A DNA stretch of 64,000 nucleotides from Bifidobacterium callimiconis (GCF_003952005.1 NZ_QXGJ01000009.1:50452-114451), one strand, 5' to 3'. Shown: positions 1 through 9,665, counted from the stretch's first letter. Numbers and translations: made by a program. The notes: generated from the sequence alone by a model not told the origin.

Positions 1-514
1 TCATGGCATGAGCGCGTTCATAATCCTCGGGATCCAACTGATACGGATCGTCGATCTCCTCGGGTTCGGGCAGCATCGGGCGCAGCAGGGGCGCGTTCAT
101 ACGGATCGTGGACAGGCTCTCCTCCGGCGTGGCTTTAGGCAGATCGCCACGGTTACGCAGCATATTGCAGATATTCGCAAAATCAGCGATCAGGAACGTC
201 TTACGCGATGCGGTAGGCGCATCCATCGTCAGACGCTCGATATGACGTTCCTCAAAACACAGGAACAGATCGGCCTGATCGGCAATGTCGGGCGTCAGGG
301 GCGTGGAGCGGTGCATGGAGGCGTCGATGCCATCCTTGGCGAGCAGTGTACGGCACTGCGGGTCGATCGGTCGGGAATCTAAGCGCAGCGTGCCGGCACT
401 GGCCAAACGGATCGTGTCGTCGCCGACGCCGCGCTGATGCAGCTCATGCCTCATCAGATACTCCGCCATGGGAGAACGGCAGATATTGCCAGTACAGAAC
501 GTGACGATGAACAT
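1..514 (-). CDS. Low-molecular-weight protein-tyrosine phosphatase, 3' end outside the window
   Basis: The start is the ATG at 514; the reading frame is still open at base 1, giving 171 codons so far. The N-terminus reads MFIVTFCTGNICRSPMAEYL, which holds the family P-loop C-x5-R-S (Cys7, Arg13), where Cys forms the phospho-enzyme. A DDPY motif near residue 160 supplies the general-acid Asp of the family. Low-molecular-weight phosphatases dephosphorylate tyrosine and in bacteria often partner exopolysaccharide tyrosine kinases; no kinase is visible here, so the substrate is unknown. The protein is already longer than the usual 150 or so residues. Confidence 0.88.
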   Translation of the reverse strand, partial: MFIVTFCTGNICRSPMAEYLMRHELHQRGVGDDTIRLASAGTLRLDSRPIDPQCRTLLAKDGIDASMHRSTPLTPDIADQADLFLCFEERHIERLTMDAPTASRKTFLIADFANICNMLRNRGDLPKATPEESLSTIRMNAPLLRPMLPEPEEIDDPYQLDPEDYERAHAM

Positions 515-630
515 GAAATGCCCCCTATAGGATTTCCAATACGGTTTGGCGTTGGGCATTCTACGCATCGGGGGTAGACGATTGGGGGTTATTGGAGGGT
601 GTCGTGCCGTATGCAAAAAGAGCATGAAAA

Positions 631-660
631 AAGGGACGGGGCGTAAAGCCCGCGTCCCTT
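631..660 (-). terminator. Intrinsic terminator after the 698-1276 surface-protein gene
   Basis: AAGGGACG pairs with CGTCCCTT around a GC-rich centre. The A-run at 627-632 becomes a U-run on the minus strand, about 40 bp past the stop codon of the gene it serves. Confidence 0.75.
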
Positions 661-697
661 CTAGGGTGAAACCTTAGTGGTCCTCGCTATGTGTTGC

Positions 698-1276
698 TCA
701 GCGGTTCATGGAGCGGCGCACGGCGAACACGGCGCCACCGGCCACGGCGAGAACGGCCACAGCGGTCAGGTACGGCAGCAGCACGGTGCCGGTCTTGGCC
801 AGCTTGTTGGAGTCGGAGGAAGTGGAGCCGGCAGTGGTGGAGGAGCTCGTCGAGGAGGAGCCCTCGCCGGTGGCCGGGGCCTTCACCGTGGCGGAGCCGA
901 TGGACTGGGTGGCGCCGGTGGACGGGTTCTCAGCGTAGGCGCTGAACGTGGTGGAGGTCACGCCGGACTTGAAGATGTACTTCAGCGTGGCGGTGTGCGG
1001 GGAGGTGGCGGACAGGGTGAACGGGCCCCAGGTCTTGTTGGCGACCTGAACGATGTTCTCGACGAGCGTGTCGTCGGCGGTCACATACGCCTGGGTGTAG
1101 CCCTGGTTGTACAGGTCGTCGGTCACGGTGATGGTCACGGTGGCGGTGTTGCCGGAAACGGACGGAACGACGGTGCCGTAGTCAGCGGCGGAAGCGGCCG
1201 GAGCCAGCACGAACGCGGCGAACACTGCCACGACGGCGGCAAACGCAGCGGCCACACGAGTCTTGATCGAAGTCAT
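698..1276 (-). CDS. Sortase-anchored cell-surface protein (LAKTG signal)
   Basis: The 192-residue product begins with a positively charged, alanine-rich signal peptide of about 30 residues ending in APAASA. A beta-rich, threonine-rich domain follows (about 31-130), then a Ser/Thr/Gly linker, then LAKTG (about residue 160), a hydrophobic stretch and the basic tail RRSMNR. That is a complete cell-wall sorting signal; LAxTG motifs are typical of the class E sortases of actinobacteria. The protein should be exported and linked to peptidoglycan. The fold of the exposed domain is not recognised and the ligand is unknown. The gene stands alone with its own terminator. Confidence 0.85.
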   Translation of the reverse strand: MTSIKTRVAAAFAAVVAVFAAFVLAPAASAADYGTVVPSVSGNTATVTITVTDDLYNQGYTQAYVTADDTLVENIVQVANKTWGPFTLSATSPHTATLKYIFKSGVTSTTFSAYAENPSTGATQSIGSATVKAPATGEGSSSTSSSTTAGSTSSDSNKLAKTGTVLLPYLTAVAVLAVAGGAVFAVRRSMNR

Positions 1277-1858
1277 GATTAACCCTTCTTCTTGCCGTCC
1301 CAGCGTGCGTTATGTACTTGCTGCATGCGCCATATTGGGGCGACATGGTTATTGTCTGTGTACAGAACGTGAGTATATACCCCCGTTGTGACGGGCTCAA
1401 GGGAAATTGGTATATACGGGGGCTATATGACGTTGATGGGGTTTGAGAATGCAAGGGATTGCAAGGGTTGCGCCCCCTCGTAAATAGTTGATGAACTGTT
1501 GCTGGCATCCACCATGCGATCGCTATGCGGACCGTTACTCGGGAGGTCGTTGAGGGCGGTCGATTCGCTTGGATATCCGTTCCGGGCAAGGCGGACATCC
1601 AAGCGGGGGCGCAATGGAGCGCGACAGCGCTGGATCAATTCGGGTCATTGGGGTTGCGAACATCAAGGGATCCCGTCCGTGGCGCAGGTGCACGAGCGGG
1701 ATCCCTTGATGATCGTTGGAATGTTTGGCAGGGGATCGCGGGACGCGATAGGGGGCATGTGATCGACTGCTCGTCTGTTGTGGTCGAACGGACGGAGGCG
1801 GCTGAGGTTTTCGCAGGCCGTCCGGCTATCGCTTCGCCGGCTGATCCGCCGACTTACC
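1277..1858. other. Gene-poor interval with two strong inverted repeats
   Basis: No convincing gene is present. Short frames here lack ribosome binding sites and recognisable products. Two inverted repeats stand out: CGCTTGGATATCCG (1566-1579) with CGGACATCCAAGCG (1592-1605), one mismatch; and CATCAAGGGATCCCG (1661-1675) with CGGGATCCCTTGATG (1697-1711), perfect with a 21-nt loop. The second lies downstream of the 1859-2581 gene but lacks a clear U-run. The left part (1277-1420) is the leader and promoter region of the surface-protein gene. Confidence 0.55.
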
Positions 1859-2581
1859 CTACTGCTCCAGGGTCTTGGCGTAGGTGGCGCAGCGGGCGGC
1901 GAAGCCGGAGAACACCGACTCGGCCATGGGATGCAGGCGGGGGTTGTACTCGGCGAAATCGTCGCGCATCTTCGAGATTTCGGACTTCTTGAGGTCCTTG
2001 GTCATCTCGGGGGTGCTCAGCCATTCCTCGAACAGTGCCGAACCCACCTCCAGATGGAACTGCATGCCCAGCGCACTGCCCACGCGATACGCCTGATTCT
2101 TGGTCAGCGGGGAGCGGGCCAGCAGCTGCGCGCCCTCAGGCAACGACACCACATCATTGTGCCAGTGCAGCACCGTAAGCTCCTTCGACCACATCGAGAA
2201 ATAATCATGACGGTCGATGCGCGTGATCGGCGCGAAACCGATCTCCGGGGCCTTGCCCGGCTTGAGCTTGGCGCCCAGCGCCGTGGCGATGATCTGATGG
2301 CCCAGGCACACGCCCAGCACCGGCTTGCCCACGGCGATCGCGGCCTTGGCGAGCTTGCCCTCCGCCTTGAGGCCCGGATACTTGTCGTAATCCGTGGCGC
2401 CCATCGGGCCGCCCATGATCACCACGCCGGCGACCTCGCTGAAATCGGGCAGATCCGGTTTCTTCTTCTTGGCGATGTTCAGAATCTGGGACTGCACGCC
2501 CAGCTCATCGAGATTATCGAGGATTCGACCTGGCTTCTCCCAGTCGACGTGCTGAAAAATCAATACCTGCGGCTTCGACAT
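1859..2581 (-). CDS. Class I glutamine amidotransferase, GMP-synthase-like stand-alone domain
   Basis: The 240-residue product has the class I glutaminase triad region: the nucleophile elbow GVCLGHQ (Cys near 93) and, later, MQFHLEV carrying the catalytic His and Glu. A VVIMGGPMGATD motif provides the oxyanion-hole strand. The domain is not fused to a synthetase, as in the stand-alone GuaA-like amidotransferases, so the ammonia acceptor cannot be named. ATG at 2581 is preferred; an in-frame GTG lies at 2587. The Shine-Dalgarno sequence is weak. The gene is divergent from cysS. Confidence 0.8.
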   Translation of the reverse strand: MSKPQVLIFQHVDWEKPGRILDNLDELGVQSQILNIAKKKKPDLPDFSEVAGVVIMGGPMGATDYDKYPGLKAEGKLAKAAIAVGKPVLGVCLGHQIIATALGAKLKPGKAPEIGFAPITRIDRHDYFSMWSKELTVLHWHNDVVSLPEGAQLLARSPLTKNQAYRVGSALGMQFHLEVGSALFEEWLSTPEMTKDLKKSEISKMRDDFAEYNPRLHPMAESVFSGFAARCATYAKTLEQ

Positions 2582-2643
2582 ATTCACTATTCTTACACTT
2601 TGTCCGTAACTTGCCGAATCGGGTCGGTCATGTGGCGGACGGG

Positions 2644-2746
2644 CCGTGTCGGAATGTGTGTCGGGCCGTGTCGGCGCACGTGTCGGCGCACGCGGGCACG
2701 CGCATCGGAACGCGCGCCGGAGCGTACGTCGGCACGCAGATCGGCC
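2644..2746. repeat. Degenerate 12-bp GC-rich tandem repeat upstream of cysS
   Basis: Units such as CGTGTCGGCGCA (twice in succession) and CGCGCATCGGAA/CGCGCGCCGGAG/CGTACGTCGGCA recur with a 12-bp period across about 100 bp between the divergent amidotransferase gene and cysS. The stretch is also open in the cysS frame, which would add a low-complexity extension, but CysRS homology begins only after 2797. Confidence 0.6.
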
Positions 2747-2796
2747 TTATGGACAAGGCCTTGTGGATGTCTCCAATCGCGAATACCCTCGGGAAT

Positions 2797-4392
2797 ATGA
2801 CAAGTACTCCAAAACCGCTTGATTTCAACGATTCCGTGGCAAAAGGCCTGCGCCTGTACGACACCGCCACGCACAGCATCGCACCGTTCGAATCCATCCG
2901 ACCCGGGGAAGTCGGAATCTACGTGTGCGGCGCCACCGTGCAGAGCTCGCCGCACGTAGGCCACATCCGTGCCGCCGTGGCGTTCGACGTGGTGCGCCGC
3001 TGGCTGCTGCGCCTCGGATACAAGGTCACCTTCGTGCGCAACGTGACCGACATCGACGACAAGATCCTCGACAAGGCCCGCGCCGCCGGCCAGCGCTGGT
3101 GGGAGCGCGCCTACATCTACGAGCGCGAATTCACCGAGGCGTACGACACGCTCGGCGTGCTGCCGCCCACCTACGAGCCGCGCGCCACCGGGCACATCCA
3201 GGACATGGTCGACCTGATCCAGCGCATCATCGACAACGGACACGGCTACGTGGTGCTCGATGCCGACGGCAAGCCCACCGGCAACGTGTACTTCGACGTG
3301 GCCAGCTGGCCGCGCTACGGCGAACTCACCCACCAGGAATCCGGCACCAAGCCCGCAGCTGACGAGGCCGCCGCCGTGGCCGACCGCATGGGTCCGAGCG
3401 TGGACGCCGCCGGCGAAGACAAGTACAACCCCGTGGACGCGGCCGACGCCTCGCCCGACAAGCATGATCCGCGCGACTTCGCCCTGTGGAAGGCCCCCAA
3501 GGACACCGATCCCGAGGACGCGCGCTGGAAGACGCCCTTCGGCGTGGGACGCCCGGGCTGGCACATCGAATGCTCCGCCATGAGCCACCGCTACCTCGGC
3601 GATGACTTCGACATCCACGGCGGTGGCCTCGATCTGCGCTTCCCGCACCACGAGAACGAGACCGCGCAGTCCCGCGCCGCCGGCTGGGGATTCGCACACC
3701 ACTGGATGCACTCCGCGTGGGTCACCCAGAAGGGCGAGAAGATGAGCAAGTCCCTCGGCAACGGCTTGTCCGTGCCGAGCGTGCTCGCCGAGCATAGCGC
3801 CTGGGTGGTGCGCTATGCGCTCGCCTCCGTGCAGTACCGCTCCATGCTCGAATGGGGCGATCAGACGCTCAACGAGGCCCAGGCCGCGTATGATCGCGTC
3901 TCCAACTTCATCGAACGTGCGGGAGCCGCCATCGGCGAGCAGCCGTCCCGCGACGAGATCCAGTCCGTGGGCGCGGGCGATCTGCCCGAGGACTTCGTGA
4001 ACGCCATGAATGACGACATCAACGTCGCCGGAGGCGTGGGCGCCATCTTCAGCGCCGTGCGCGCCGGCAACACGCTGCTGTCCAAGCTCGAGGACGCCGC
4101 CGACAGCGCGGCCGCTCGCGCCGAGGTGCGTGGCGTGCTGGTGTCCGTGCGTGCCATGCTCGACACCCTGGGACTCGATCCGCTCGCCGCGGAGTGGGCT
4201 GCCGGCGGTGATGGTGGCGACGGCAAGGAGCATGAGGCGCTTGACGCCCTGATCTCCGAGCAGCTGCAGGCCCGCGCCGAAGCTCGCAAGGCCAAGGACT
4301 ACGCTCGCGCCGACGCCATCCGCGACGCGCTCGCCGAGGCCGGCGTGGTGATCGAGGATTCCCCGACCGGCTCCACCTGGTCGCTGAAGTAG
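2797..4392 (+). CDS. cysS: Cysteine-tRNA ligase
   Basis: The 531-residue class I synthetase charges tRNA-Cys with cysteine in the cytoplasm. The N-terminus contains IYVCGATVQ with the zinc-ligand Cys, followed by the HIGH signature as HVGH (in SSPHVGHIR); HIECS provides another zinc ligand and KMSKS appears in [11 protein letters not shown] roughly 45-residue acidic insertion precedes PRDFALWK. The ATG at 2797 starts [10 protein letters not shown], where family similarity begins. The frame is open upstream to 2611, but that part is the 12-bp repeat tract. A strong terminator follows at 4414. Confidence 0.95.
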   Translation: MTSTPKPLDFNDSVAKGLRLYDTATHSIAPFESIRPGEVGIYVCGATVQSSPHVGHIRAAVAFDVVRRWLLRLGYKVTFVRNVTDIDDKILDKARAAGQRWWERAYIYEREFTEAYDTLGVLPPTYEPRATGHIQDMVDLIQRIIDNGHGYVVLDADGKPTGNVYFDVASWPRYGELTHQESGTKPAADEAAAVADRMGPSVDAAGEDKYNPVDAADASPDKHDPRDFALWKAPKDTDPEDARWKTPFGVGRPGWHIECSAMSHRYLGDDFDIHGGGLDLRFPHHENETAQSRAAGWGFAHHWMHSAWVTQKGEKMSKSLGNGLSVPSVLAEHSAWVVRYALASVQYRSMLEWGDQTLNEAQAAYDRVSNFIERAGAAIGEQPSRDEIQSVGAGDLPEDFVNAMNDDINVAGGVGAIFSAVRAGNTLLSKLEDAADSAAARAEVRGVLVSVRAMLDTLGLDPLAAEWAAGGDGGDGKEHEALDALISEQLQARAEARKAKDYARADAIRDALAEAGVVIEDSPTGSTWSLK

Positions 4393-4413
4393 GTTGCGAC
4401 CTTCGATTAGTTG

Positions 4414-4451
4414 AAATGCCCGCGGGACAAAATTCGGTCCCGCGGGCATTT
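4414..4451 (+). terminator. Intrinsic terminator of cysS
   Basis: AAATGCCCGCGGGAC (4414-4428) pairs perfectly with GTCCCGCGGGCATTT (4437-4451) around an 8-nt loop, 22 bp past the cysS stop codon. Its A and T flanks could let it act in both directions. Confidence 0.9.
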
Positions 4452-4520
4452 CTGTGCCATTGCGCACTGGTCGAGCATGGAGGCATGCCCGCTATACTCG
4501 CTCGCCGAGCGTAATTCCTC

Positions 4521-4740
4521 CTCCCTAGGTGGTTTCCTGATGCTGTCAAGGGATACCCTTGCTTCGCTAGGTGCTTGGCAAAATAGCCTGTGCGTGTGTA
4601 GGCGTGCTTAATGGCATTGTGGGATAACTCTTGCCCGAGAGCTATGAAAATTTGCCGGTGACGGGCTTTGGGATATAAGCGCAGACAACCTAGCGAAGCG
4701 TGGTTAGACCGGTGCAGGTCGCCAGAATCCACCTAGCGAA
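4521..4740. repeat. TTCGCTAGGT inverted element, copy A
   Basis: Two forward motifs (CTCCCTAGGT 4521-4530; TTCGCTAGGT 4563-4572) are followed by two reversed motifs (ACCTAGCGAA 4688-4697 and 4731-4740). The paired motifs are 42 and 43 bp apart. The right arm, read in reverse complement, also matches the left arm of copy B between the motifs (GGTGGATtcTGGCG, CTGCA, GGTCTAA). The element sits between the convergent 3' ends of cysS and the DUF559-like gene. Copies B (6898) and C (24970) share the architecture. Confidence 0.8.
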
Positions 4741-4796
4741 GGCATGTTAGCCTCAGCTAGGCGGGTTTCCGGGGACAGAGGTTTGACATTGACGTG

Positions 4797-5834
4797 TCAC
4801 GCTGGCCGTTCGGCACTCTGCCAGAAAGCCTCGGAACGCATCATGGCGTCATATTCGTTGAGATCGGTATGGATTTTCGTGGTGTCGCCGTCACTGGAAA
4901 GGGAAGAACCGCATTGCAGCGTATTATGCCGCCATCGCCTTCCGTCACTCAAACGTTCCAGTGTCTGCCGAGAGGTCAGAGGGAAGGGCTTTCCGGTGAC
5001 CTGCTCGATGGCCTGCGCGACTCTGAGCGCGGCGCGTTCCTCCGAATTGTCATCGGCAAGATCCTCGGCAAAGAGCTTGATGATTACCCATCCTTTGCGC
5101 TCCAGTTGCTCTCGCCTCCTGTTGTCATCCTTCCATTGGGCGGCATGATGACGTCCGTCGTATTCAATGCAGATTCGCCATATCGGATAGGCCATATCGA
5201 GTAGTGCGGTGACGTTGGCCAACTTGACCGGATAATTGACTTCCGGGCAAGGGAGCCCATACTGCATAAGGGCCAAACGGCCTCGCGTCTCATAAGAGGA
5301 ATCGGTGTTCTCCTTGGCGAGGCGCAGCGCCTGCAGACATTTTCGCCTGCCTTGGAACCTTCCCGCTTTCTTCAGAGACTCATGCAGGTATTCCAGAGTG
5401 GTTCTCTTCAGCCTCCGATCCCTCCGGGTCAGGTTGTCGATCAGCACGACCAGCTCCTTGAGTGACAGGAAGCGGGCGTAGTGCATCCAGACATCGGCTA
5501 TCGCCACGCATTGGAAGCGACGGGCGACGGTAACCGTGTCGAAGTCGTTGCCGTAACAATGGGGCGCTGTCTGAGTGATCTGGCGTTTTTCGGCAAGATC
5601 ACGAAAGGCCATGTGACATTTGGTCTTGTCGAGGATCCTTTCACGTGGAAGTTCCACGGATTGCAATTCCAGTGAGGTGCAGAGATCGTACACGGGGATT
5701 GTGGTGCGGAGCCGCTTCTGCAGGGTCTCGCATACGAGCATGCGGTCCTGCTTGATGGCGGTAAGTTGCTTAAGCGTAATCGAGTCGTCGTTGATCATGT
5801 TGGCAGCATAAAGGGCTGTTATGAGATCTGGCAA
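4797..5834 (-). CDS. DUF559-like protein with a predicted PD-(D/E)xK nuclease fold
   Basis: The 345-residue protein has a C-terminal segment (about 225-280) reading DMAYPIWRICIEYDGRHH, then a basic helix and GWVIIKLFAEDL. The D...ExDGxxH layout resembles DUF559/Vsr-type domains of actinobacteria, small endonuclease-like folds whose activity is mostly untested. The N-terminal 200 residues resemble the helical part often found with these domains. The longest frame starts with TTG at 5834, with GGAAA just upstream; ATG at 5798 is the alternative. No partner methylase or antitoxin is adjacent, so a restriction or defence role would be inference. Confidence 0.65.
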   Translation of the reverse strand: MPDLITALYAANMINDDSITLKQLTAIKQDRMLVCETLQKRLRTTIPVYDLCTSLELQSVELPRERILDKTKCHMAFRDLAEKRQITQTAPHCYGNDFDTVTVARRFQCVAIADVWMHYARFLSLKELVVLIDNLTRRDRRLKRTTLEYLHESLKKAGRFQGRRKCLQALRLAKENTDSSYETRGRLALMQYGLPCPEVNYPVKLANVTALLDMAYPIWRICIEYDGRHHAAQWKDDNRRREQLERKGWVIIKLFAEDLADDNSEERAALRVAQAIEQVTGKPFPLTSRQTLERLSDGRRWRHNTLQCGSSLSSDGDTTKIHTDLNEYDAMMRSEAFWQSAERPA

Positions 5835-6030
5835 GGGTTTCCGGCCAATGTGGTCGAATGTGAATTGGAGGGGGCGTATGTCGATACCGTTCGAATTGGA
5901 ACGATGTGAATTGCTTTGAGTGGGAGTTCTCGCCGTATGCTGGTTTTAGGTCGGTGGTTGTCGGCCCTCAATCGGTATGCATGGTGTCGGGGCATTGGAT
6001 GTCGGGACACCATCGGATCAGGAGACCTTT

Positions 6031-6828
6031 ATGAAGATCTATAACTTCCTGGATAACGACGACGTGCAGGTGGTGGCCCGGCAGGGCGTATTTCAGGTGA
6101 TCGAATGGAAGCGCGATCTTTCGGTGAGCTACGGCGGCGCGACCGCCGCGTACTTCGCCTCCGAGATGAACGTGCGCCGGCGTCAGGTGGTGTGCACGCT
6201 TGACGGCCGCATGGGCGTGACCCTGCAGGCGGGGGCCATGCAGTGGACCGTCGGTCATATCGAATCCACCACCGGAGTGAAGGGCGTGGGTGATCTCATC
6301 GGCAAGATGGCTCGCGGCGCAGTGACCAAGGAGTCAGCGATCAAGCCCGAATATGTGGGGGCCGGCGTGGTGGTGCTCGAGCCGACATACCGGCATATTC
6401 TGCTGCTCGACCCCATGCATCTGGGCGGATCCATGACGGTAAACGATGGTTTGTTCTACGCGTGCGAGTCATCGATCCAGCAGAAGGCGGTGATGGTGTC
6501 GCGTCCGAGCGCCATGGTGGCCGGCGGCGAGGGGCTGTTCAACTTGGCGCTGAGCGGCCAGGGCGCGGTGGCGTTGGAGTCCCCGGTCCCGGCGGGCGAA
6601 CTGGTGACCATTGATCTGGAGAACGAAGAACTGAAGGTGGATGGCAACTTTGCCATCGCCTGGACCACCAGCCTGCAGTTCACCGTGGAGCGCAGTGGCA
6701 AGACTCTGATCGGCTCCGCGGTCAATGGCGAGGGGCTGGTGAACGTGTATCGGGGCTCCGGCCGCGTGCTGCTCGCCCCGGTGGCGGCTCCCACATTCAA
6801 CGTCAATGCTGGCACCGGTTCGGTGTGA
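6031..6828 (+). CDS. AIM24 family protein
   Basis: The 265-residue product starts at ATG 6031 behind GGAG at 6021. It is beta-rich and glycine-rich throughout with no signal peptide or membrane segment. Features such as RRQVVCTLDG, GAGVVVLEPTYRHILLLD and FACESSIQ-like spacing fit the AIM24 family (a TRAP-like beta-roll fold named after a yeast mitochondrial protein). The bacterial function is unknown. The gene is monocistronic and is followed by repeat element B. Confidence 0.75.
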   Translation: MKIYNFLDNDDVQVVARQGVFQVIEWKRDLSVSYGGATAAYFASEMNVRRRQVVCTLDGRMGVTLQAGAMQWTVGHIESTTGVKGVGDLIGKMARGAVTKESAIKPEYVGAGVVVLEPTYRHILLLDPMHLGGSMTVNDGLFYACESSIQQKAVMVSRPSAMVAGGEGLFNLALSGQGAVALESPVPAGELVTIDLENEELKVDGNFAIAWTTSLQFTVERSGKTLIGSAVNGEGLVNVYRGSGRVLLAPVAAPTFNVNAGTGSV

Positions 6829-6897
6829 CGGTGTTGATGGCGATGACGGCATGGCTCATGTAGGGCGGAGTTGCGATACATACGGAGCTATATCCGC

Positions 6898-7116
6898 TTC
6901 GGTAGGTGGATATTGGCGTTCTGCATTGGTCTAATTGCGCTTCCCTAGGTCTTGCGAATAATAGCCATGCCGGGGATACGCGCGGATAGATGACAATTTT
7001 GCAGTGTTTTTGGCATCTGGCTATGTTGTCTTGCTGCTTTGGGTATCCGGCTATTTGAGGAAGAACCTAGCGAAATGAGGTTAGGACTGTGCAATTGGAA
7101 CGAGCCACCTAGGGAA
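6898..7116. repeat. TTCGCTAGGT inverted element, copy B
   Basis: Forward motifs TTCGGTAGGT (6898-6907) and TTCCCTAGGT (6941-6950) are 43 bp apart; reversed motifs ACCTAGCGAA (7065-7074) and ACCTAGGGAA (7107-7116) are 42 bp apart. AATAATAGCC follows the inner forward motif and its complement-like CCGGCTATTT precedes the inner reversed motif. The element occupies the convergent gap between the AIM24 gene and the 7283 gene. Confidence 0.8.
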
Positions 7117-7282
7117 GGGACGATAGATGTCTTAGCATGGAGCTCGTCCGGAATTTCTGGTGACTCCATCCGGTGACTCCGATCCGACGTGTCCGGGACA
7201 AGACATGAGGGATCTCTGGCAGAGACCGAACTGATAGTGGTGAGGGTAAGTTCCTTGACTCCAAGAGAAGACGGTGCAAACG

Positions 7283-7669
7283 TTAGAGCACCAGCACCAC
7301 GACGATGGCCAGAGCGCAGATGAGGGTGCTGCAGGCGGCGATGAGACGGACCTTCGGCTCGTGAAGCACGGTGGCGGAAAGACAGTCGACCAGTCCCAGC
7401 ACTGCGCCGCCGATCGCGGCGAACAGGGCATAAGTCAGAGACACGCCGGGGATGAAGCAGGCGATCATGGCACCGATGCCAAGCACAATGGACACCACGC
7501 TCAGCTGGTACACGGCCTTGGTACTGGTGCTTTCCGCGTCATCGCCGGACTCGTCCTCCGGTTCGTGGTCTGCCGATGCGACGGGCTCGATTGGCTCGTC
7601 GGGCTCGACAGGCGTGGACGTGAAATTGCTTCCGGAGCGTGAACCGGATTGTTCGGTTGGAATTGCCAT
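7283..7669 (-). CDS. Small membrane protein of unknown function
   Basis: The 128-residue product starts at the ATG at 7669, with a GAGGAA-type ribosome binding site just upstream. The first 55 residues are acidic and Ser/Pro/Glu-rich (PVEPDEPIEPVASADHEP). They are followed by three hydrophobic segments: VVSIVLGIGAMIACFIPG, YALFAAIGGAVLGLVDCL and LIAACSTLICALAIVVVLVL, the last reaching the C-terminus. The arrangement resembles DUF4190-type small membrane proteins, but that is a weak match. An in-frame extension to 7771 lacks a good start. Confidence 0.6.
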   Translation of the reverse strand: MAIPTEQSGSRSGSNFTSTPVEPDEPIEPVASADHEPEDESGDDAESTSTKAVYQLSVVSIVLGIGAMIACFIPGVSLTYALFAAIGGAVLGLVDCLSATVLHEPKVRLIAACSTLICALAIVVVLVL

Positions 7670-7953
7670 GGTGGTTCCTCCGCGTGCAAGAAGTCCATTG
7701 ATATTCGCTGATATCCGCTGAACAGGGCAATGTGGCTGGGCCCATATGACAGCGCTCGTCCGTCCGGCCATATTCTAGCGGCTGAAGATTGCCAAGCGGG
7801 GCAAAATCTTGAGAATCATGCAACGTCACTTCGCCCGAATGTGTTGAAACTTTCACCATCCTATGGAAAAACCGGGGTGAATATGCCAAGGCAGGACGGA
7901 TAATAATGGGCGGTAGGAAGACATGACGCTATTGATGAACGAGGCGATGGAAT

Positions 7954-9618
7954 ATGAGGAGAAACTGGGGTAGGCGACTGGCCGGCATGGCGATTGCCGC
8001 AGCGCTGGGGTTGACGATGATGGCGCCGAGCGCGGCATTCGCAGCGAGCACGAACGGGGAAGTGTCCGGACAGAGCTCCCAGTCGGCCTCCGCCATAAGC
8101 GGCCAGCCCAAGTCGGGAGGCTCGGGTTCTGAGACCGCCGACGAGTCCGCCACGGCTGGCAACGGCGCAAATGGTGCAACCGGCACGAATAACGGCGCTG
8201 CGACCAACGGCAATGCCTCCACTGGAGACGGCGACCAGCAGACCTCGACCGGTCAGAACGGGACCTCCGGCACCGGCGAAGCCGACGGATCGAGCGACGG
8301 CAGTAACACCACCGGCACCACCGGTGACTCCGCCAATGCGGGCGTAAGCCACGAATACCAGACCAAGATCACGTTCAAGGTGGGTGACCACACCACCACC
8401 GTGACCAAGAAGTACACGAACTCGCTCGACGTGACCGTGCCCGACGATTCCCAGCTCGGCGTACCCACGGGTCAGGTGATCGTCGGATGGACCTCGTCGC
8501 TTGGCGTCGAATACTCGGCTGATCTGGCCGGCGCGCAGCTCACCGGACAGAAGACGATCACCTTCACCGCAATCCTCGCGATGCAGCTCCCCGACCAGTC
8601 CGACTCCTCCGCCAAGCAGGTGCAGGTACGGTTCGTACTGCCCGGCAGCCTCGGCACCGTCGTCACCGCCAAGGTGGACCGCGGATCGAGCTTCGCCGAC
8701 GCCTACGCGGCCAAGAAGGACGAGATCCAGTCACGCATGCCCAAGAACCTGACCATTACCGGCTGGTACGCCCTGCTGCACACCTACAAGGCCGACCTGT
8801 CCGACGCCGGCACGGTCAGCCACGACACCACACTGTTCGCCGTCTCCGACCTGCAGGCCACGCAAACCCAGATCGTCTTCACCGTCGGCAAGCTGTCGGT
8901 GTTCGAACGTGTGAACACCGGTTCCGCGCTCGCCGACGCATACGCCGCCAAGCAGGGGGCGATCGAGGCGATCGTGCCGTACGGCTACAAGATCACCGGA
9001 TGGACCGATGAGAACGGCACCACATATGACGCCACGCTTTCACAGGGAACGGCCACCGGCTTCGGCATGCATCTGACCGCCACGCTCGAGCAGACCGACG
9101 ACACCCCGAGCACCGGCATCTTCGCCACCGTGACGTTCAAATGGACGGACACGAACGGCAACGACCAGCAGCGCAGCAGCCGCGTGATCAAGGGCCTGTG
9201 GCTGCTCAGCAGCGACATCCCCTCGCCCAAGGCCCCGGACGGATATCGTCTTGACGGCTGGTACACCGACGCCGGTGTGCGGTTCAACCGCTTCCTTCCT
9301 GTGCATGAGGACGCCACGTACACGGCCCGCTGGTCGAAGATCGACACCACGACCGGCGGTACCGGAACCAACGGGACCGGCAGCAACGGCACTGCCACGG
9401 TGCAGCCGTCCGGCACGTCCACGAATGGCGCCAATTCGCGCAACACCGCCCAGCAGTGGCTGGCCTCCTCGCAGGGCAAGACTCCGGTGAAGGAGCAGAA
9501 CAAGGCGCTCGCGACCACGGGCACCGCGGTGGCGGGGCTGGCTGGTGTTGCGGCCGTATTGCTGCTTGCGGGTACGGTGTTCTCGATGATGCGTGGCCGC
9601 GGGAAACATAAGGAGTAG
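7954..9618 (+). CDS. Sortase-anchored surface protein with InlB-type beta-grasp repeats (LATTG signal)
   Basis: The 554-residue product has a signal peptide (1-32, ending SAAFAAS), then a Gly/Ser/Thr/Asn-rich low-complexity stalk to about residue 125. Four repeated segments follow, each ending in a GW(Y/T) core such as ITGWYALLHTYKADL and RLDGWYTDAGVRFNR; these match the InlB B-repeat pattern seen in many Gram-positive adhesins. A second Thr/Gly linker leads to LATTG, a hydrophobic helix and the basic tail RGRGKHKE. The protein is predicted to be covalently attached to the wall and to act in adhesion or matrix contact (inference). Confidence 0.85.
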   Translation: MRRNWGRRLAGMAIAAALGLTMMAPSAAFAASTNGEVSGQSSQSASAISGQPKSGGSGSETADESATAGNGANGATGTNNGAATNGNASTGDGDQQTSTGQNGTSGTGEADGSSDGSNTTGTTGDSANAGVSHEYQTKITFKVGDHTTTVTKKYTNSLDVTVPDDSQLGVPTGQVIVGWTSSLGVEYSADLAGAQLTGQKTITFTAILAMQLPDQSDSSAKQVQVRFVLPGSLGTVVTAKVDRGSSFADAYAAKKDEIQSRMPKNLTITGWYALLHTYKADLSDAGTVSHDTTLFAVSDLQATQTQIVFTVGKLSVFERVNTGSALADAYAAKQGAIEAIVPYGYKITGWTDENGTTYDATLSQGTATGFGMHLTATLEQTDDTPSTGIFATVTFKWTDTNGNDQQRSSRVIKGLWLLSSDIPSPKAPDGYRLDGWYTDAGVRFNRFLPVHEDATYTARWSKIDTTTGGTGTNGTGSNGTATVQPSGTSTNGANSRNTAQQWLASSQGKTPVKEQNKALATTGTAVAGLAGVAAVLLLAGTVFSMMRGRGKHKE

Positions 9619-9665
9619 CGGGGTAGCGCTTGAGACGGGTGGGGTGTTCTTGGACCTTTCCGGCG

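Noticed and set aside
1499..1992. Plus-strand frames of 87 and 155 codons
   Set aside because: They overlap inverted repeats and the amidotransferase gene, have no ribosome binding sites and give no recognisable product.
2593..4467. 624-codon minus-strand frame opposite cysS
   Set aside because: It is a shadow of the certain cysS gene, with Gly/Val/His-rich low-information translation and no known motif.
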